Positions 15,863-23,865 of a stretch of 47,919 nucleotides of DNA are shown here, in pieces. The notes beneath the pieces were generated by a model. The model had not been told where the DNA came from. It searched no databases and saw only the letters and a list, made by a program, of their open reading frames with translations. The DNA comes from JAKFWI01 sp050246435 (GTDB taxonomy: Bacteria > Pseudomonadota > Alphaproteobacteria > Caulobacterales > Aquidulcibacteraceae), in assembly GCA_050246435.1 (NCBI GenBank), contig JBFWWB010000004.1:1-47919 (forward strand). The letters run 5' to 3'. A program made the position numbers and the translations under genes. Numbering within the stretch: the first letter of the stretch is position 1; each line of letters starts with the position of its first letter.

Positions 15863-17517
15863 GCATTGCCGAAGTCAAGACGTTGAAGGTCACGAGCCAC
15901 GTCGCACGCGACTTGCTGCAGAGCGCGGCGCTCTTCTCGCACGAGCACCAGGTCGTGTGGGAATACGTTTCGAACGGGCTCGAATATATCGATCCGGGCG
16001 TGACGCCGTTCGTGGACGTCAGCATCGACGTCAAGGAGCGGCGCATCGTCGTTGCAGACAATGGGCGCGGCATGAGCCAAGCCGATCTCGAACGCTATTT
16101 CCAGATGCACAGCGAGAACATTGATCGTAAGCGCGGCAAGGCGGGGCGCGGCATGTTCGGTACTGGCAAGTCCGCCGCGTTCGGTATCGGCGATTTGCTG
16201 CGCCTCACCACGGTGCGCGATGGCTCGCGCAATACGGTCGAGCTACGCCGCGCCGAAATCGATGTCGACAAGCACAAGGACGGGATTCCGCTGCGCGTGA
16301 TCGAGGAGAACGTGGCGGTGAAGGCGGCCAATGGCACCATCGTCGAAGTCGAGGGCATCCATTTGAAGAAGATGGATGTGCCGGGCGTTATCCGGCAGAT
16401 CGAGCGCCACATCGCGCACTGGCCGAACGCAACGGTCATGGTCAATCACCAGGAGTGTAAGATCGTCGAGCCGGGCTATTCGGAAGCGCGTACCTTCTCG
16501 ACGGTCGGCACGCCATGGGAAGCAACGCTCGGCAAGGCGGAGCTGACCGTGAAGGTCGCCAAGGCGCCGCTCGAGTCCGAACAGCAAGGAATCGCCGTAG
16601 TCTCAGGAGGTGTGTGGCACGCCACAACGATGGCGGGCTTGGAAGGCAAGCCGCTCTCCAACTATATCTTCGGCAAAGTCGACGTACCGGCCCTCGCGGA
16701 GGACAAATCACCGATACCGCCCTTCGACATGAGCCGCTCGATGAAGCTCAACGTCAAGAACGGTTTGGTGCAGCAGCTGTTGGGCTTTCTCGGCGCCAAC
16801 ATCGAAACTGTGCGTCGCGAACTCGAACTTAAAGAGCAGGAGCGCAAGAAGGATCGCGATGCCAAGCGGCTGATCGAGGAGGCCAGCGAGATCGCCAAGA
16901 TAATCAATCGCGATTTCGACGATTGGCGCACCACCGTGCAGAGAACCTTGGCCAAGGCTCCGGGCGGCAACGACCGTCTGTCGCAAGGCGCGACCTCGAC
17001 CGAAAAAGGGACTTCGCTCGTCGAGGGTGGTGAGATTCCGGCTATCATCGCCGCGCCGATCGGCGGGGAAGGCTACGAGGGCGACGGCGACGGTTTCACC
17101 GACGACAATGAAACGCCGACGCTGAAACCCAAGCTCGAAGCCGCCGGCGAGGCACCCGCAGAGACGAAGGCGCGCGAGAGCAAGAAGGCCAAGACCGGCG
17201 CGGGCGGAGGCTTTAACGTCGACTTCTTGGCGATGGGACCGGAGGAAGCGCGCGCAAGCTACAAGCGCGAAGAGCGCACAATCTACATCAACCTCGATCA
17301 CCCGCAGATCGAAGCGGCCAAGGGCGTGGGCGGCATTGAGGACGTGGCGTTCCGCCGCCTATCCTATGAGGTGGCGTTTGCCGAATACTCGATCGCGCTC
17401 GCGTCCGAACTGGCCGGCAGCGATTGGTATCACGATCTGACGGACCCGATCGTCGATATCCGCGCTACGCTCAACCGGCTCTCCCGCGCGGCCGCCAGTC
17501 TTTACAACAAAGCATAA
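15859..17517 (+). CDS. GHKL-fold ATPase (Hsp90/MutL/MORC-type)
   Basis: 552 aa. The Bergerat ATP-binding fold fills the first ~200 residues. The N-box WEYVSNGLEYI has Glu35 and Asn39. The G1 box is ADNGRGM (66-72), and the lid/G2 box is GRGMFGTGKSAAFGIG (96-111). The middle part (200-330) is a likely second-domain transducer. Then come a coiled-coil-like basic stretch (EQERKKDRDAKRL) and an acidic Gly-rich linker near 400-450. The C-terminal helical domain begins IYINLDHPQIEAA. There is no histidine-kinase phosphotransfer domain and no helicase motif. GHKL ATPases are known partners of Dcm and Vsr in some restriction-modification loci (Iyer, Abhiman and Aravind). Here ATP-driven dimer closure may gate the neighbouring nuclease. 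Confidence 0.88.
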   Translation: MSIAEVKTLKVTSHVARDLLQSAALFSHEHQVVWEYVSNGLEYIDPGVTPFVDVSIDVKERRIVVADNGRGMSQADLERYFQMHSENIDRKRGKAGRGMFGTGKSAAFGIGDLLRLTTVRDGSRNTVELRRAEIDVDKHKDGIPLRVIEENVAVKAANGTIVEVEGIHLKKMDVPGVIRQIERHIAHWPNATVMVNHQECKIVEPGYSEARTFSTVGTPWEATLGKAELTVKVAKAPLESEQQGIAVVSGGVWHATTMAGLEGKPLSNYIFGKVDVPALAEDKSPIPPFDMSRSMKLNVKNGLVQQLLGFLGANIETVRRELELKEQERKKDRDAKRLIEEASEIAKIINRDFDDWRTTVQRTLAKAPGGNDRLSQGATSTEKGTSLVEGGEIPAIIAAPIGGEGYEGDGDGFTDDNETPTLKPKLEAAGEAPAETKARESKKAKTGAGGGFNVDFLAMGPEEARASYKREERTIYINLDHPQIEAAKGVGGIEDVAFRRLSYEVAFAEYSIALASELAGSDWYHDLTDPIVDIRATLNRLSRAAASLYNKA

Positions 17518-17538
17518 GACGGGCGGTGACGAGACCGG

Positions 17539-19311
17539 ATGGGAAGAACACTAAGCGCATCGGATATGAGCGAGGAGGCGAGGGGCTATCTCGACCTTCG
17601 CATCGACGATCTCGACTTGTCCGCCCGCGCGACGAAGCTATGCGCGTTCATGGGTATTGGGTCGCTCGGCGAGCTGGTGCAGGCGCGCGCCTCGGACATG
17701 GAGCGCGTGCCCAATTGCGGGCGCAAGACGATCGCCGAGATCGAAGAGAAGCTCGCGCAATTCGACTTGTCGCTCGGCATGCACATCGCCGACTGGGACC
17801 CTTCGCGCCGCCGCCCCAAGAACCCGGACGGAACGCTTTCGCTGCCGCCGCCGCGCCCGCCGCGCGTGGTTGTCTCGCGCAACGCCGCGAACCTCGAGCA
17901 AGAGCTTCGCGATTTCGCCGGCCTCATCGCGCAAGGGCGCAATCTAGATATCGTCACCAAGCTCTGGGGCTTCGGCGGACAGGGCCGCCGCACGCTAGAA
18001 TCTCTCGGCGAAGAATACGAGATGACGCGCGAGCGCGTTCGTCAAATCGCGCAAAAGGTCGAACGTCGGCTCCGCCGTTACAATGTGGATACGCCTTGGC
18101 TTGCGCGCGCTGTCGACGTCGTCGCCGAGCTGAGCCCAGCGCTGCCCCAGGAGCTCGCGCGCCAATTGCGTGCGCGCGGCGTCGCCCAATCGGATTTCGA
18201 CGTCGCAGCTTTGGGATTTGCCTGCGAGCTCGTCGGGCGCCGCTTCCCCTTCACCACGCGCCAGTACGGCAGGACCGAGCTGGTCGTGCGCGTGAAAGAC
18301 GATGACAAGATCGCCGAATTCTATCGCGCTGCGCGCAAGCTGACGGCCAGCCAGGGCTGCGCCAATTTCGAAGCTGTGTGCGACGATCTGAGCATCGAAG
18401 CGCCCGACCGAACGCGCATCGAGACGTGCGTCGCGTCTCTGGATTGCGTTTGGCTGGATCGGCAACGCGGCTGGTTCATGGCGACCGGGACTGCGCGCAA
18501 TCGGCTCGTGAACTTGGCGTCGAAAGTGTTTTGGGTGGCACCCGAGGTTAGCGTCTCGGAAATGCGTAAGGCCGTTGCGAAGGAGCCGAGGCTCGCTTCG
18601 GTGCCACCCATTGCAGTGATAGCGCGCTTCTTGGAGGCGACCGGTATAGCCCATGTCAAAGGTGACATCGCCACGTTGAAGCTCGGCGTGGACGTTTCCG
18701 AGGCGATCGGCGCCGGCGGCGTCGAGGAGACTTTGATCCGTGCGCTCCGCGAAGAGGGCCCAGTGTTGGGCTGGGACAAGTTTCAGGACGCGAGCATGGC
18801 GCGCGGCGTCAATCCGACTTCGTTCGGTATTTATGCGTCGAAATCGCCGGTGATCGCGCGGCTTGCGCGCGGCGTTTACGCGCCCGTCGGCGAGCCCGTT
18901 CCGCCGGGCGTGGTCGAAGAAATCTCCGCCGAAGTGGCCGCCGCACGCAAACCTGCCGAATGGGGATGGTTGCCGCGCGGAACGCTCTGGTGCGCGATTC
19001 CGCTCAACACGACGGTGTTGACCGCGGGCCGTACATCCATCCCGTCCTTTGTCTACGAATACGCCGAAGGCGAATGGGCCGCGCGCATGGCCGGGCGCAC
19101 GTTGGGCGAGCAGATCAAATGCGGCAACGGCTTCATCTGGGGCTTTAGGCGCACGCTCGTGAATGCGGGCGCCGAAGCGGGCGACATGTTCGTCGTCGAA
19201 TTCGACGCCGCCGCGCGCATCGCCTCGCTCTATCTCGGCGACGACGAATTGGTCGATGCGTTCGAGGCGGGCAAGCCGCCGCCCTTGGAAGGCGACGACG
19301 AAGACGAATAG
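17539..19311 (+). CDS. RNAP alpha-CTD-like / sigma region-4-like fusion protein
   Basis: 590 aa. Residues ~20-88 copy the C-terminal domain of RNA polymerase alpha: IDDLDLSARATKLCAFMGI, then LGELVQ, VPNCGRKTIAEI and LAQFDLSLGM followed by ADW. By position, E. coli alpha R265 corresponds to R30, G296 to G61, K298 to K63 and S299 to T64, while N268 is K33; most UP-element contacts are kept. Residues ~149-182 (RTLESLGEEYEMTRERVRQIAQK) match a sigma-70 region 4 helix-turn-helix. The rest (~183-590) looks like further winged-helix modules and an acidic tail, which I cannot name. There is no alpha NTD and no sigma region 2, so it is not a working polymerase subunit. It starts 21 bp after the ATPase gene. 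Confidence 0.88.
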   Translation: MGRTLSASDMSEEARGYLDLRIDDLDLSARATKLCAFMGIGSLGELVQARASDMERVPNCGRKTIAEIEEKLAQFDLSLGMHIADWDPSRRRPKNPDGTLSLPPPRPPRVVVSRNAANLEQELRDFAGLIAQGRNLDIVTKLWGFGGQGRRTLESLGEEYEMTRERVRQIAQKVERRLRRYNVDTPWLARAVDVVAELSPALPQELARQLRARGVAQSDFDVAALGFACELVGRRFPFTTRQYGRTELVVRVKDDDKIAEFYRAARKLTASQGCANFEAVCDDLSIEAPDRTRIETCVASLDCVWLDRQRGWFMATGTARNRLVNLASKVFWVAPEVSVSEMRKAVAKEPRLASVPPIAVIARFLEATGIAHVKGDIATLKLGVDVSEAIGAGGVEETLIRALREEGPVLGWDKFQDASMARGVNPTSFGIYASKSPVIARLARGVYAPVGEPVPPGVVEEISAEVAAARKPAEWGWLPRGTLWCAIPLNTTVLTAGRTSIPSFVYEYAEGEWAARMAGRTLGEQIKCGNGFIWGFRRTLVNAGAEAGDMFVVEFDAAARIASLYLGDDELVDAFEAGKPPPLEGDDEDE

Positions 19312-19356
19312 CGCACGGGGGACTCCAACGGTCCGACTCGCGCTATTCGGTTAGCG

Positions 19357-21114
19357 ATGACAGAACCGAGCGATACCGCCATCGCTCTCTTGGAGCGACT
19401 TGCCGCTAACGAGTTGAGGCAGGTCGTCGACTTCCTCGATGGCGAGAGCCCGCACGTCTGCGCGGTCATCTTGATCGAGGCGACGCGATGCATGGATCAG
19501 GTCTATATCGGCCAGAAGCTCGGGCGCCACAATGCGCGAAAGCTGGCCTTCCAAGATTTCGACATCGTCATCCGCGGCTACAACGTTTTGATTTCACTGT
19601 TGCTGGAACGGTTAGGCGCCCCAATGCCCGGTATGCCGCTGGCGACAAGCACGCTCGAGACGCGGAACATGGCGATGGGCCTGATGCACGCCGCCGGGCG
19701 CCACGTCGTCCTGTACCGCGCCGCGGACATGGTGCGGCACGGCATGATTGGCGCCGAGATGAATGGCGAAAAGCTGCGCCTTGCGTGCACCGACCGAACG
19801 CTGACGGATCACTTCCACGATCAAGTCGACTTCTCGCTCATGCAGAAGTGGCGGCGCCGGGGCGAGGGGAGCCGAATCGCAAAACCCAGCGTGGAGGAGT
19901 GGAAGCGCGTCCGCGCAGAGATGGGAAAGTTGACGTTTCCCTGGGTAACGGCTCGCGGAACGATGATCGGCTACACAACTACGCACGAAATCGACGAGTT
20001 TTTCGCGATGCGTATGGCGGAGGACCTCGCGTCGTGGCGCGACGACGCGGGCATATGGCCCCATACCGAGTTGGGAGGGTTTTCAGGGAGCTTGTTGCTC
20101 GAAATGGCGCACGCGCTGGCGAGCTTAAAGCTCAAGCACATCGTGTTCGTAGAAGAAGGCGCTCGGCTTCACGCCGACGTCAATTATTCGATGAGCATGA
20201 CGATATGGCGCCCGTTCGAGGAGGTGGTCGAATCCATGCTGCACGTGACGGGCGCGCCGGAATCGGAGGTGCGAGCGGGGCTCGAATGGTTGTTGGCGAC
20301 CAAGGCGCATTCCGGATACTTCCGTTCCGAGCACACGCCAGGCGTGCCATTGTTGATCGAGGTGCACGCGCCCTACGTGCTGGCCCCGGTCAGCGCCATT
20401 TTTCGCAATCCACTGAGCCTTGCACGCATGATGCGCGAACGCACGCATCCGAAGTGCCGCGCGGCGCTCAACGATGCGCGCGAAGATTGGATGCGCATGG
20501 ATGTCTACGCTCTGTTTCAAGGCGACCGATATCGCCTTGTCGATGGGCAGGTGCGTTTGCGGCGCGGGCGCACCACTGCAACCGACATCGACGCCGCGGT
20601 CTTCGACACGACTACGGGCGATTTGGTTTTGTTTCAGCTTAAGTGGCAAGATTTCTCGACAAGCAGCGTTGCGGCGCAATTGAGCAAGGCGAAGAATTTC
20701 ACGGAACAGGTTGAAAAGTGGGGAGCACGCACGACGCAGTGGATAGACGAATTCGGCGTCGACGCGCTCTACCGCAATTTGAGGCTTAAGCGTCCGAACG
20801 ATAAACCTGACGGTCGTGTCCGCCTAGTCGCGGTGGGACGCACCGCTGCGAGGTTCCGGAGCTTCGGCTTCGACGTGGGCAAAGACGTGCTTGTCGTGTC
20901 GTGGTCTCAGCTCGCTCGGTTGCGGGTAACCATCGGTCCGGGGCGGGACTTCTTCGAGCTGCTGGCACGGGCGGCGACGTGGGAATCGGAAACGACCGTA
21001 GCGCGCGTACCGATGCCGTACACGATGACCTCCGGCTATCAAGATGTCGAATTTGTCGATATTTGGAGCGGATTCGATGAGGGCGACGACGATGACGCCG
21101 AGATTGCCGATTGA
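19357..21114 (+). CDS. Putative nuclease with C-terminal D...QxK (Mrr-like PD-(D/E)XK) motif
   Basis: 585 aa. Most of the chain is not recognisable: an N-terminal helical region of ~150 aa, then a mixed region containing SLLLEMAHALASLKLKHIVFVEEG. Near the C-terminus, TDIDAAVFD (409-417) and LVLFQLKWQDF (423-433) form a strand-turn-strand with D412 (or D410) and Q427-x-K429. This is the D-(x)n-QxK signature of Mrr-type restriction endonucleases, with 14 residues between D and Q. The chain ends in an Asp/Glu-rich tail, like its upstream neighbour. It is probably the DNA-cutting effector of the operon. It starts 45 bp after the fusion gene and 67 bp before the vsr GTG. Confidence 0.72.
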   Translation: MTEPSDTAIALLERLAANELRQVVDFLDGESPHVCAVILIEATRCMDQVYIGQKLGRHNARKLAFQDFDIVIRGYNVLISLLLERLGAPMPGMPLATSTLETRNMAMGLMHAAGRHVVLYRAADMVRHGMIGAEMNGEKLRLACTDRTLTDHFHDQVDFSLMQKWRRRGEGSRIAKPSVEEWKRVRAEMGKLTFPWVTARGTMIGYTTTHEIDEFFAMRMAEDLASWRDDAGIWPHTELGGFSGSLLLEMAHALASLKLKHIVFVEEGARLHADVNYSMSMTIWRPFEEVVESMLHVTGAPESEVRAGLEWLLATKAHSGYFRSEHTPGVPLLIEVHAPYVLAPVSAIFRNPLSLARMMRERTHPKCRAALNDAREDWMRMDVYALFQGDRYRLVDGQVRLRRGRTTATDIDAAVFDTTTGDLVLFQLKWQDFSTSSVAAQLSKAKNFTEQVEKWGARTTQWIDEFGVDALYRNLRLKRPNDKPDGRVRLVAVGRTAARFRSFGFDVGKDVLVVSWSQLARLRVTIGPGRDFFELLARAATWESETTVARVPMPYTMTSGYQDVEFVDIWSGFDEGDDDDAEIAD

Positions 21115-21181
21115 CGAGCGACGGTGAGACGCCTTGCGTCGCGCGCGACCGCGTTCAGAATATCCCGTGGAGAACTCTCGC

Positions 21182-21592
21182 GTGGCCGACACCCGTACGC
21201 CTGACCAGCGCCGGCGAATCATGCAATCGGTCGGCGTGCGCGATACTGGTCCCGAAAGGATCGTGCGCTCGGCCCTGCACAAAGCCGGCTTTCGCTTTCG
21301 GCTGCATAGACGCGATCTGCCGGGCAAACCCGACATTGTATTGCCGGCGAAACGTTTGGTCGTCTTCGTGCACGGGTGTTTCTGGCACGGTCACGGCTGT
21401 GCAAAGGGCAAGCTGCCGAAATCTCGCTTAGAGTATTGGAGGCCGAAAATCGCCGCCAACGCCGAGCGCGACAAGCGCAATGTAAGAGACTTGGCAAAGT
21501 TGGGATGGCGGAGCTTGATTGTGTGGCAGTGTGAAACGTCAGACACCGAGCTCGCTGAAAAATTGCGGCGGGAAGTGATACGCAGATCGTAG
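21182..21592 (+). CDS. vsr: Very-short-patch mismatch endonuclease (Vsr)
   Basis: 136 aa from the GTG at 21182, which gives the standard beginning V-ADTRTPDQRRRIMQSV; a GGAG lies 10 nt upstream. An earlier TTG in the same frame would add 16 unlike residues. Motifs are DTGPERIVRSALHKAGFRFRLH, then LPGKPDIVLPAKRLVVFVHG with the catalytic Asp, and CFWHGHGC with its zinc ligands, then YWRPKI. Vsr nicks 5' of the T in T:G mismatches made by deamination of 5-methylcytosine, so it accompanies a C5-methyltransferase, here the next gene. Confidence 0.93.
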   Translation: MADTRTPDQRRRIMQSVGVRDTGPERIVRSALHKAGFRFRLHRRDLPGKPDIVLPAKRLVVFVHGCFWHGHGCAKGKLPKSRLEYWRPKIAANAERDKRNVRDLAKLGWRSLIVWQCETSDTELAEKLRREVIRRS

Positions 21593-21619
21593 AATTCGAT
21601 CGACATCGAGAATCTCAGC

Positions 21620-21637
21620 CGGTATGCTCCGAGTGTC
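21620..21637 (+). repeat. 18-bp direct repeat, left copy, upstream of dcm
   Basis: CGGTATGCTCCGAGTGTC matches 23074-23091 (CGGCATGCTCCGAGTTTC) at 16 of 18 positions. The two copies flank the methyltransferase gene in the same orientation. The left one overlaps a hairpin (21625-21630 with 21640-21645) that contains the dcm Shine-Dalgarno GGAG. Confidence 0.6.
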
Positions 21638-21651
21638 TTGGAGCACGGATT

Positions 21652-22965
21652 TTGAAGAGACCTATCGGCATCGATCTTTTCGCTGGCGCAGGGGGGATGA
21701 GCCTCGGCTTCGAGCAGGCCGGATTCGACATCGTCGCGGCCGTCGAACTTGACCCCGTTCATGCGGCGACCCACGCCTACAATTTCCCCCAAACGAAAAT
21801 TCTGCCGCGATCAGTGAGCGGTCTTACCGCTCAAGAAATCCGCATTGCCGCAGGCATTGGCAATCGCTCCGTTGACGTTGTTTTCGGCGGAGCGCCTTGC
21901 CAAGGCTTTTCAATGATCGGCCACCGCGCTTTGGGCGATCCGCGCAATTCGCTCGTGCTCGATTTCGTGCGAATCGTCACCGAGCTCAAGGCGAAGCACT
22001 TCGTCTTTGAGAACGTCAAAGGCTTAACGGTAGGACGTCATCGCGAGTTTTTGGAGCAACTAATCGAAGCATTCGAGGATGCCGGCTATAAGGTTCGTCT
22101 GCCCTATCGCGTCCTGAATGCAGCGGACTACGGAGTTCCACAAAGCCGCGAGCGGCTCTTTCTGATCGGTTCGCGACAAGACAGGCCGCTGCCGTCCTAT
22201 CCCGATCCATCGTTCCGGCGTGCAGGTGCGACCGGAGACTTACCGGAAGGTCCAACCTGCCAGGATGCACTTGATGACTTGCCCGATGCCGATAGCTTCG
22301 AGGAACTGATTGCTGGCGATGCCGTGGAAACTGGGCGTTGGGGGCAACCCAGCAATTATGCTCGCGAGCTTCGCTGTGTTGATTCAGATGCTTGGCGGTT
22401 AGGGTATGCGCGGACTTGGAATAGCTGGCTGCTCACATGCAGCGCGCGCACAGATCACACGAGAGTCTCGCGCGTTCGCTTTAGCCGAACCCCACCGGGC
22501 CAGACAGAGCCCATCAGTCATTTTCTTAAGCTCGATCCGGAAGGTGTTTGCAATACGCTGCGCGCGGGTACCGACAGCGCCCGCGGCGCGTTCATGAGCC
22601 CACGACCGATCCACTACAAATACAGACGTTGCGTTACGGTTCGCGAGATGGCGCGGCTTCACGGCTTTCCAGATTGGTTTCGTTTTCACGCGACGAAATG
22701 GCATGGGGCTCGCCAGATCGGGAATTCGGTGCCGCCCCCGCTCGCTCGGGCAGTCGCGCATTCGATCATGCAAGCACTAGGTGTGTTGCCAGAGCGGCCG
22801 ACGGAAATCTTGCCCTTGCAGAACCCTGATTTGCTGCGCTTTGATGTTTCCACGGCAGCGAGATTCTGGGGGATAGCCAACCCGATCGCGCGGCGCGACA
22901 GGAAAAGCGGCGCTAAAAAGCGCAAGCAATGGGAAGTGGAGAAGGCGCGACTCACAAGAGCTTAG
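21652..22965 (+). CDS. dcm: DNA (cytosine-5)-methyltransferase
   Basis: 437 aa from a TTG start with GGAG 8 nt upstream. Ordered motifs: I GIDLFAGAGGMSLGFEQAGF (6-25), IV GGAPCQGFSMIG with the catalytic Cys near 83, VI FVFENVKGL, VIII ADYGVPQSRERLFLIG, IX-like REMARLHGFP, and X RQIGNSVPPPLARAV. The target-recognition region lies between VIII and IX (about 190-330) and is long. Motif X is followed by ~60 basic residues not needed for catalysis. The target sequence cannot be read from the protein. It may protect host DNA from the putative nuclease upstream, or act with Vsr as a solitary methylase. The flanking 18-bp repeats raise the possibility that it arrived as its own cassette. Confidence 0.95.
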   Translation: MKRPIGIDLFAGAGGMSLGFEQAGFDIVAAVELDPVHAATHAYNFPQTKILPRSVSGLTAQEIRIAAGIGNRSVDVVFGGAPCQGFSMIGHRALGDPRNSLVLDFVRIVTELKAKHFVFENVKGLTVGRHREFLEQLIEAFEDAGYKVRLPYRVLNAADYGVPQSRERLFLIGSRQDRPLPSYPDPSFRRAGATGDLPEGPTCQDALDDLPDADSFEELIAGDAVETGRWGQPSNYARELRCVDSDAWRLGYARTWNSWLLTCSARTDHTRVSRVRFSRTPPGQTEPISHFLKLDPEGVCNTLRAGTDSARGAFMSPRPIHYKYRRCVTVREMARLHGFPDWFRFHATKWHGARQIGNSVPPPLARAVAHSIMQALGVLPERPTEILPLQNPDLLRFDVSTAARFWGIANPIARRDRKSGAKKRKQWEVEKARLTRA

Positions 22966-23526
22966 GTCGTCCCCCGCGTAACGTCTTGGCCGATTCTTCT
23001 CGCCGTCGCGCCTGTCTACATAGCCATGCGGTTGTGCCGACAGACTCGGCTAACGCTGTAGCTGACCTGAAATCGGCATGCTCCGAGTTTCGACCCGCCG
23101 GAGGCGCGGTCGAGGTGGAGACGCCCCGCGTCTCCGACGCCTTCGCGTCAGGCGACGCGCGCAGTGCGGGTCAAGGGCCGCGAAGCGGCGCGGGACGCGC
23201 TAGCCCTTGATGCGCGCGAGCATGGCGGCATTTGCTCAACGTAGAAGAATCTTGCGGCCCGTGCACGGGCCGTGCGCACCTCACTGTAGGGTGCGGCACC
23301 CTGCAAACACCCTGCGCTCGCGGTGCAACACGGTGCGTTATCATGCGTCGTGGTTCGCCATCGTTCGTCACGCGAGATCATCGTGCATCAACCTGGATCA
23401 TCCCGACTCACACGCAGAGCAATTGCCGGAAATTGATCTTCACGCGGAAACAACGAACCCTCTTGACGTGCGCGAATATCGCGGAATTCTGCATCATGCC
23501 TGTGGATAACGCGATGAGGCGTTGAG
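22966..23526. other. Hairpin- and repeat-rich non-coding region (origin-like)
   Basis: 561 bp without a credible gene but dense in structure. It includes the right 18-bp repeat (23074-23091), the perfect hairpin GGAGACGC-CCC-GCGTCTCC (23117-23135) and smaller stems to 23158. TCAAGGG (23171-23177) faces CCCTTGA (23204-23210) with CCGC-GAA-GCGG inside. There is a 16-bp perfect palindrome GGCCCGTGCACGGGCC (23256-23271) and AGGGTGC-G-GCACCCT (23288-23302). CACCCTGC occurs twice at an 11-bp period (23297, 23308). CGCGA-ATA-TCGCG (23471-23483) precedes the HTH gene, and TGTGGATAA (23501-23509) is a perfect DnaA-box match. It could hold an origin of replication or transfer plus HTH-gene operators. 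Confidence 0.5.
23074..23091 (+). repeat. 18-bp direct repeat, right copy, downstream of dcm
   Basis: Matches 21620-21637 at 16 of 18 positions, including an uninterrupted ATGCTCCGAGT core (23078-23088). It lies 109 bp past the dcm stop. Confidence 0.6.
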
Positions 23527-23805
23527 ATGACGAGCGAGGCAATGCGAAACGATCCGTTGCTCACGCGCAAAGAAGCCGCGCGCTATCTCAGCGATCTCGG
23601 CCTCGAAATGGCGCCGCAAACTTTGGCGCGCAAATTCCACGAAGGCACCGGCCCGCTCTGCACGCATGTCGGCGATCGCGCCATGTATCGCCGCAGTCAC
23701 CTCGATGAATACTTTTCCGAACAGGTGTCGGCGCCGCGCCGCTCGTCAAGTGAGCCGCGCAAGCCCGGCAAGTTGCCGGCGCTCGCCGATGTGCGCGGGT
23801 CGTAG
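23527..23805 (+). CDS. Small helix-turn-helix protein (AlpA/excisionase-like)
   Basis: 92 aa; the ATG at 23527 or one 15 bp later could start it. LLTRKEAARYLSDLGLEMAPQTLARKF forms a MerR/AlpA-type winged helix, with a wing at YRRSHLDEYF. The C-terminal 30 residues are a basic, Pro-rich tail. Proteins of this size near relaxases or integrases act as excisionases or as accessory and regulatory factors for origins. The repeat-rich region directly upstream, including a CGCGA-ATA-TCGCG palindrome, may hold its own operator. It converges on the relaxase gene. Confidence 0.75.
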   Translation: MTSEAMRNDPLLTRKEAARYLSDLGLEMAPQTLARKFHEGTGPLCTHVGDRAMYRRSHLDEYFSEQVSAPRRSSSEPRKPGKLPALADVRGS

Positions 23806-23865
23806 GCAGGTCGCGGGTCGCGTCGGAGCCATGAACTATAAGGACTCTTAGCGGGACGCGGCCCG

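Noticed and set aside
15859..17517. GHKL protein as a two-component histidine kinase or as HtpG
   Set aside because: No HisKA/dimerisation His box, no membrane segments, and no HtpG middle/C-terminal domains; the operon has no response regulator.
17539..19311. Fusion protein as an alternative sigma factor
   Set aside because: It lacks region 2 and region 3, which are needed for core binding and promoter melting; only a region 4-like HTH is present.
23117..23315. CRISPR-like array in the repeat-rich region
   Set aside because: Repeats are short (7-16 bp), mostly inverted, with 0-30 bp irregular spacing and no cas genes; an origin or control region fits better.
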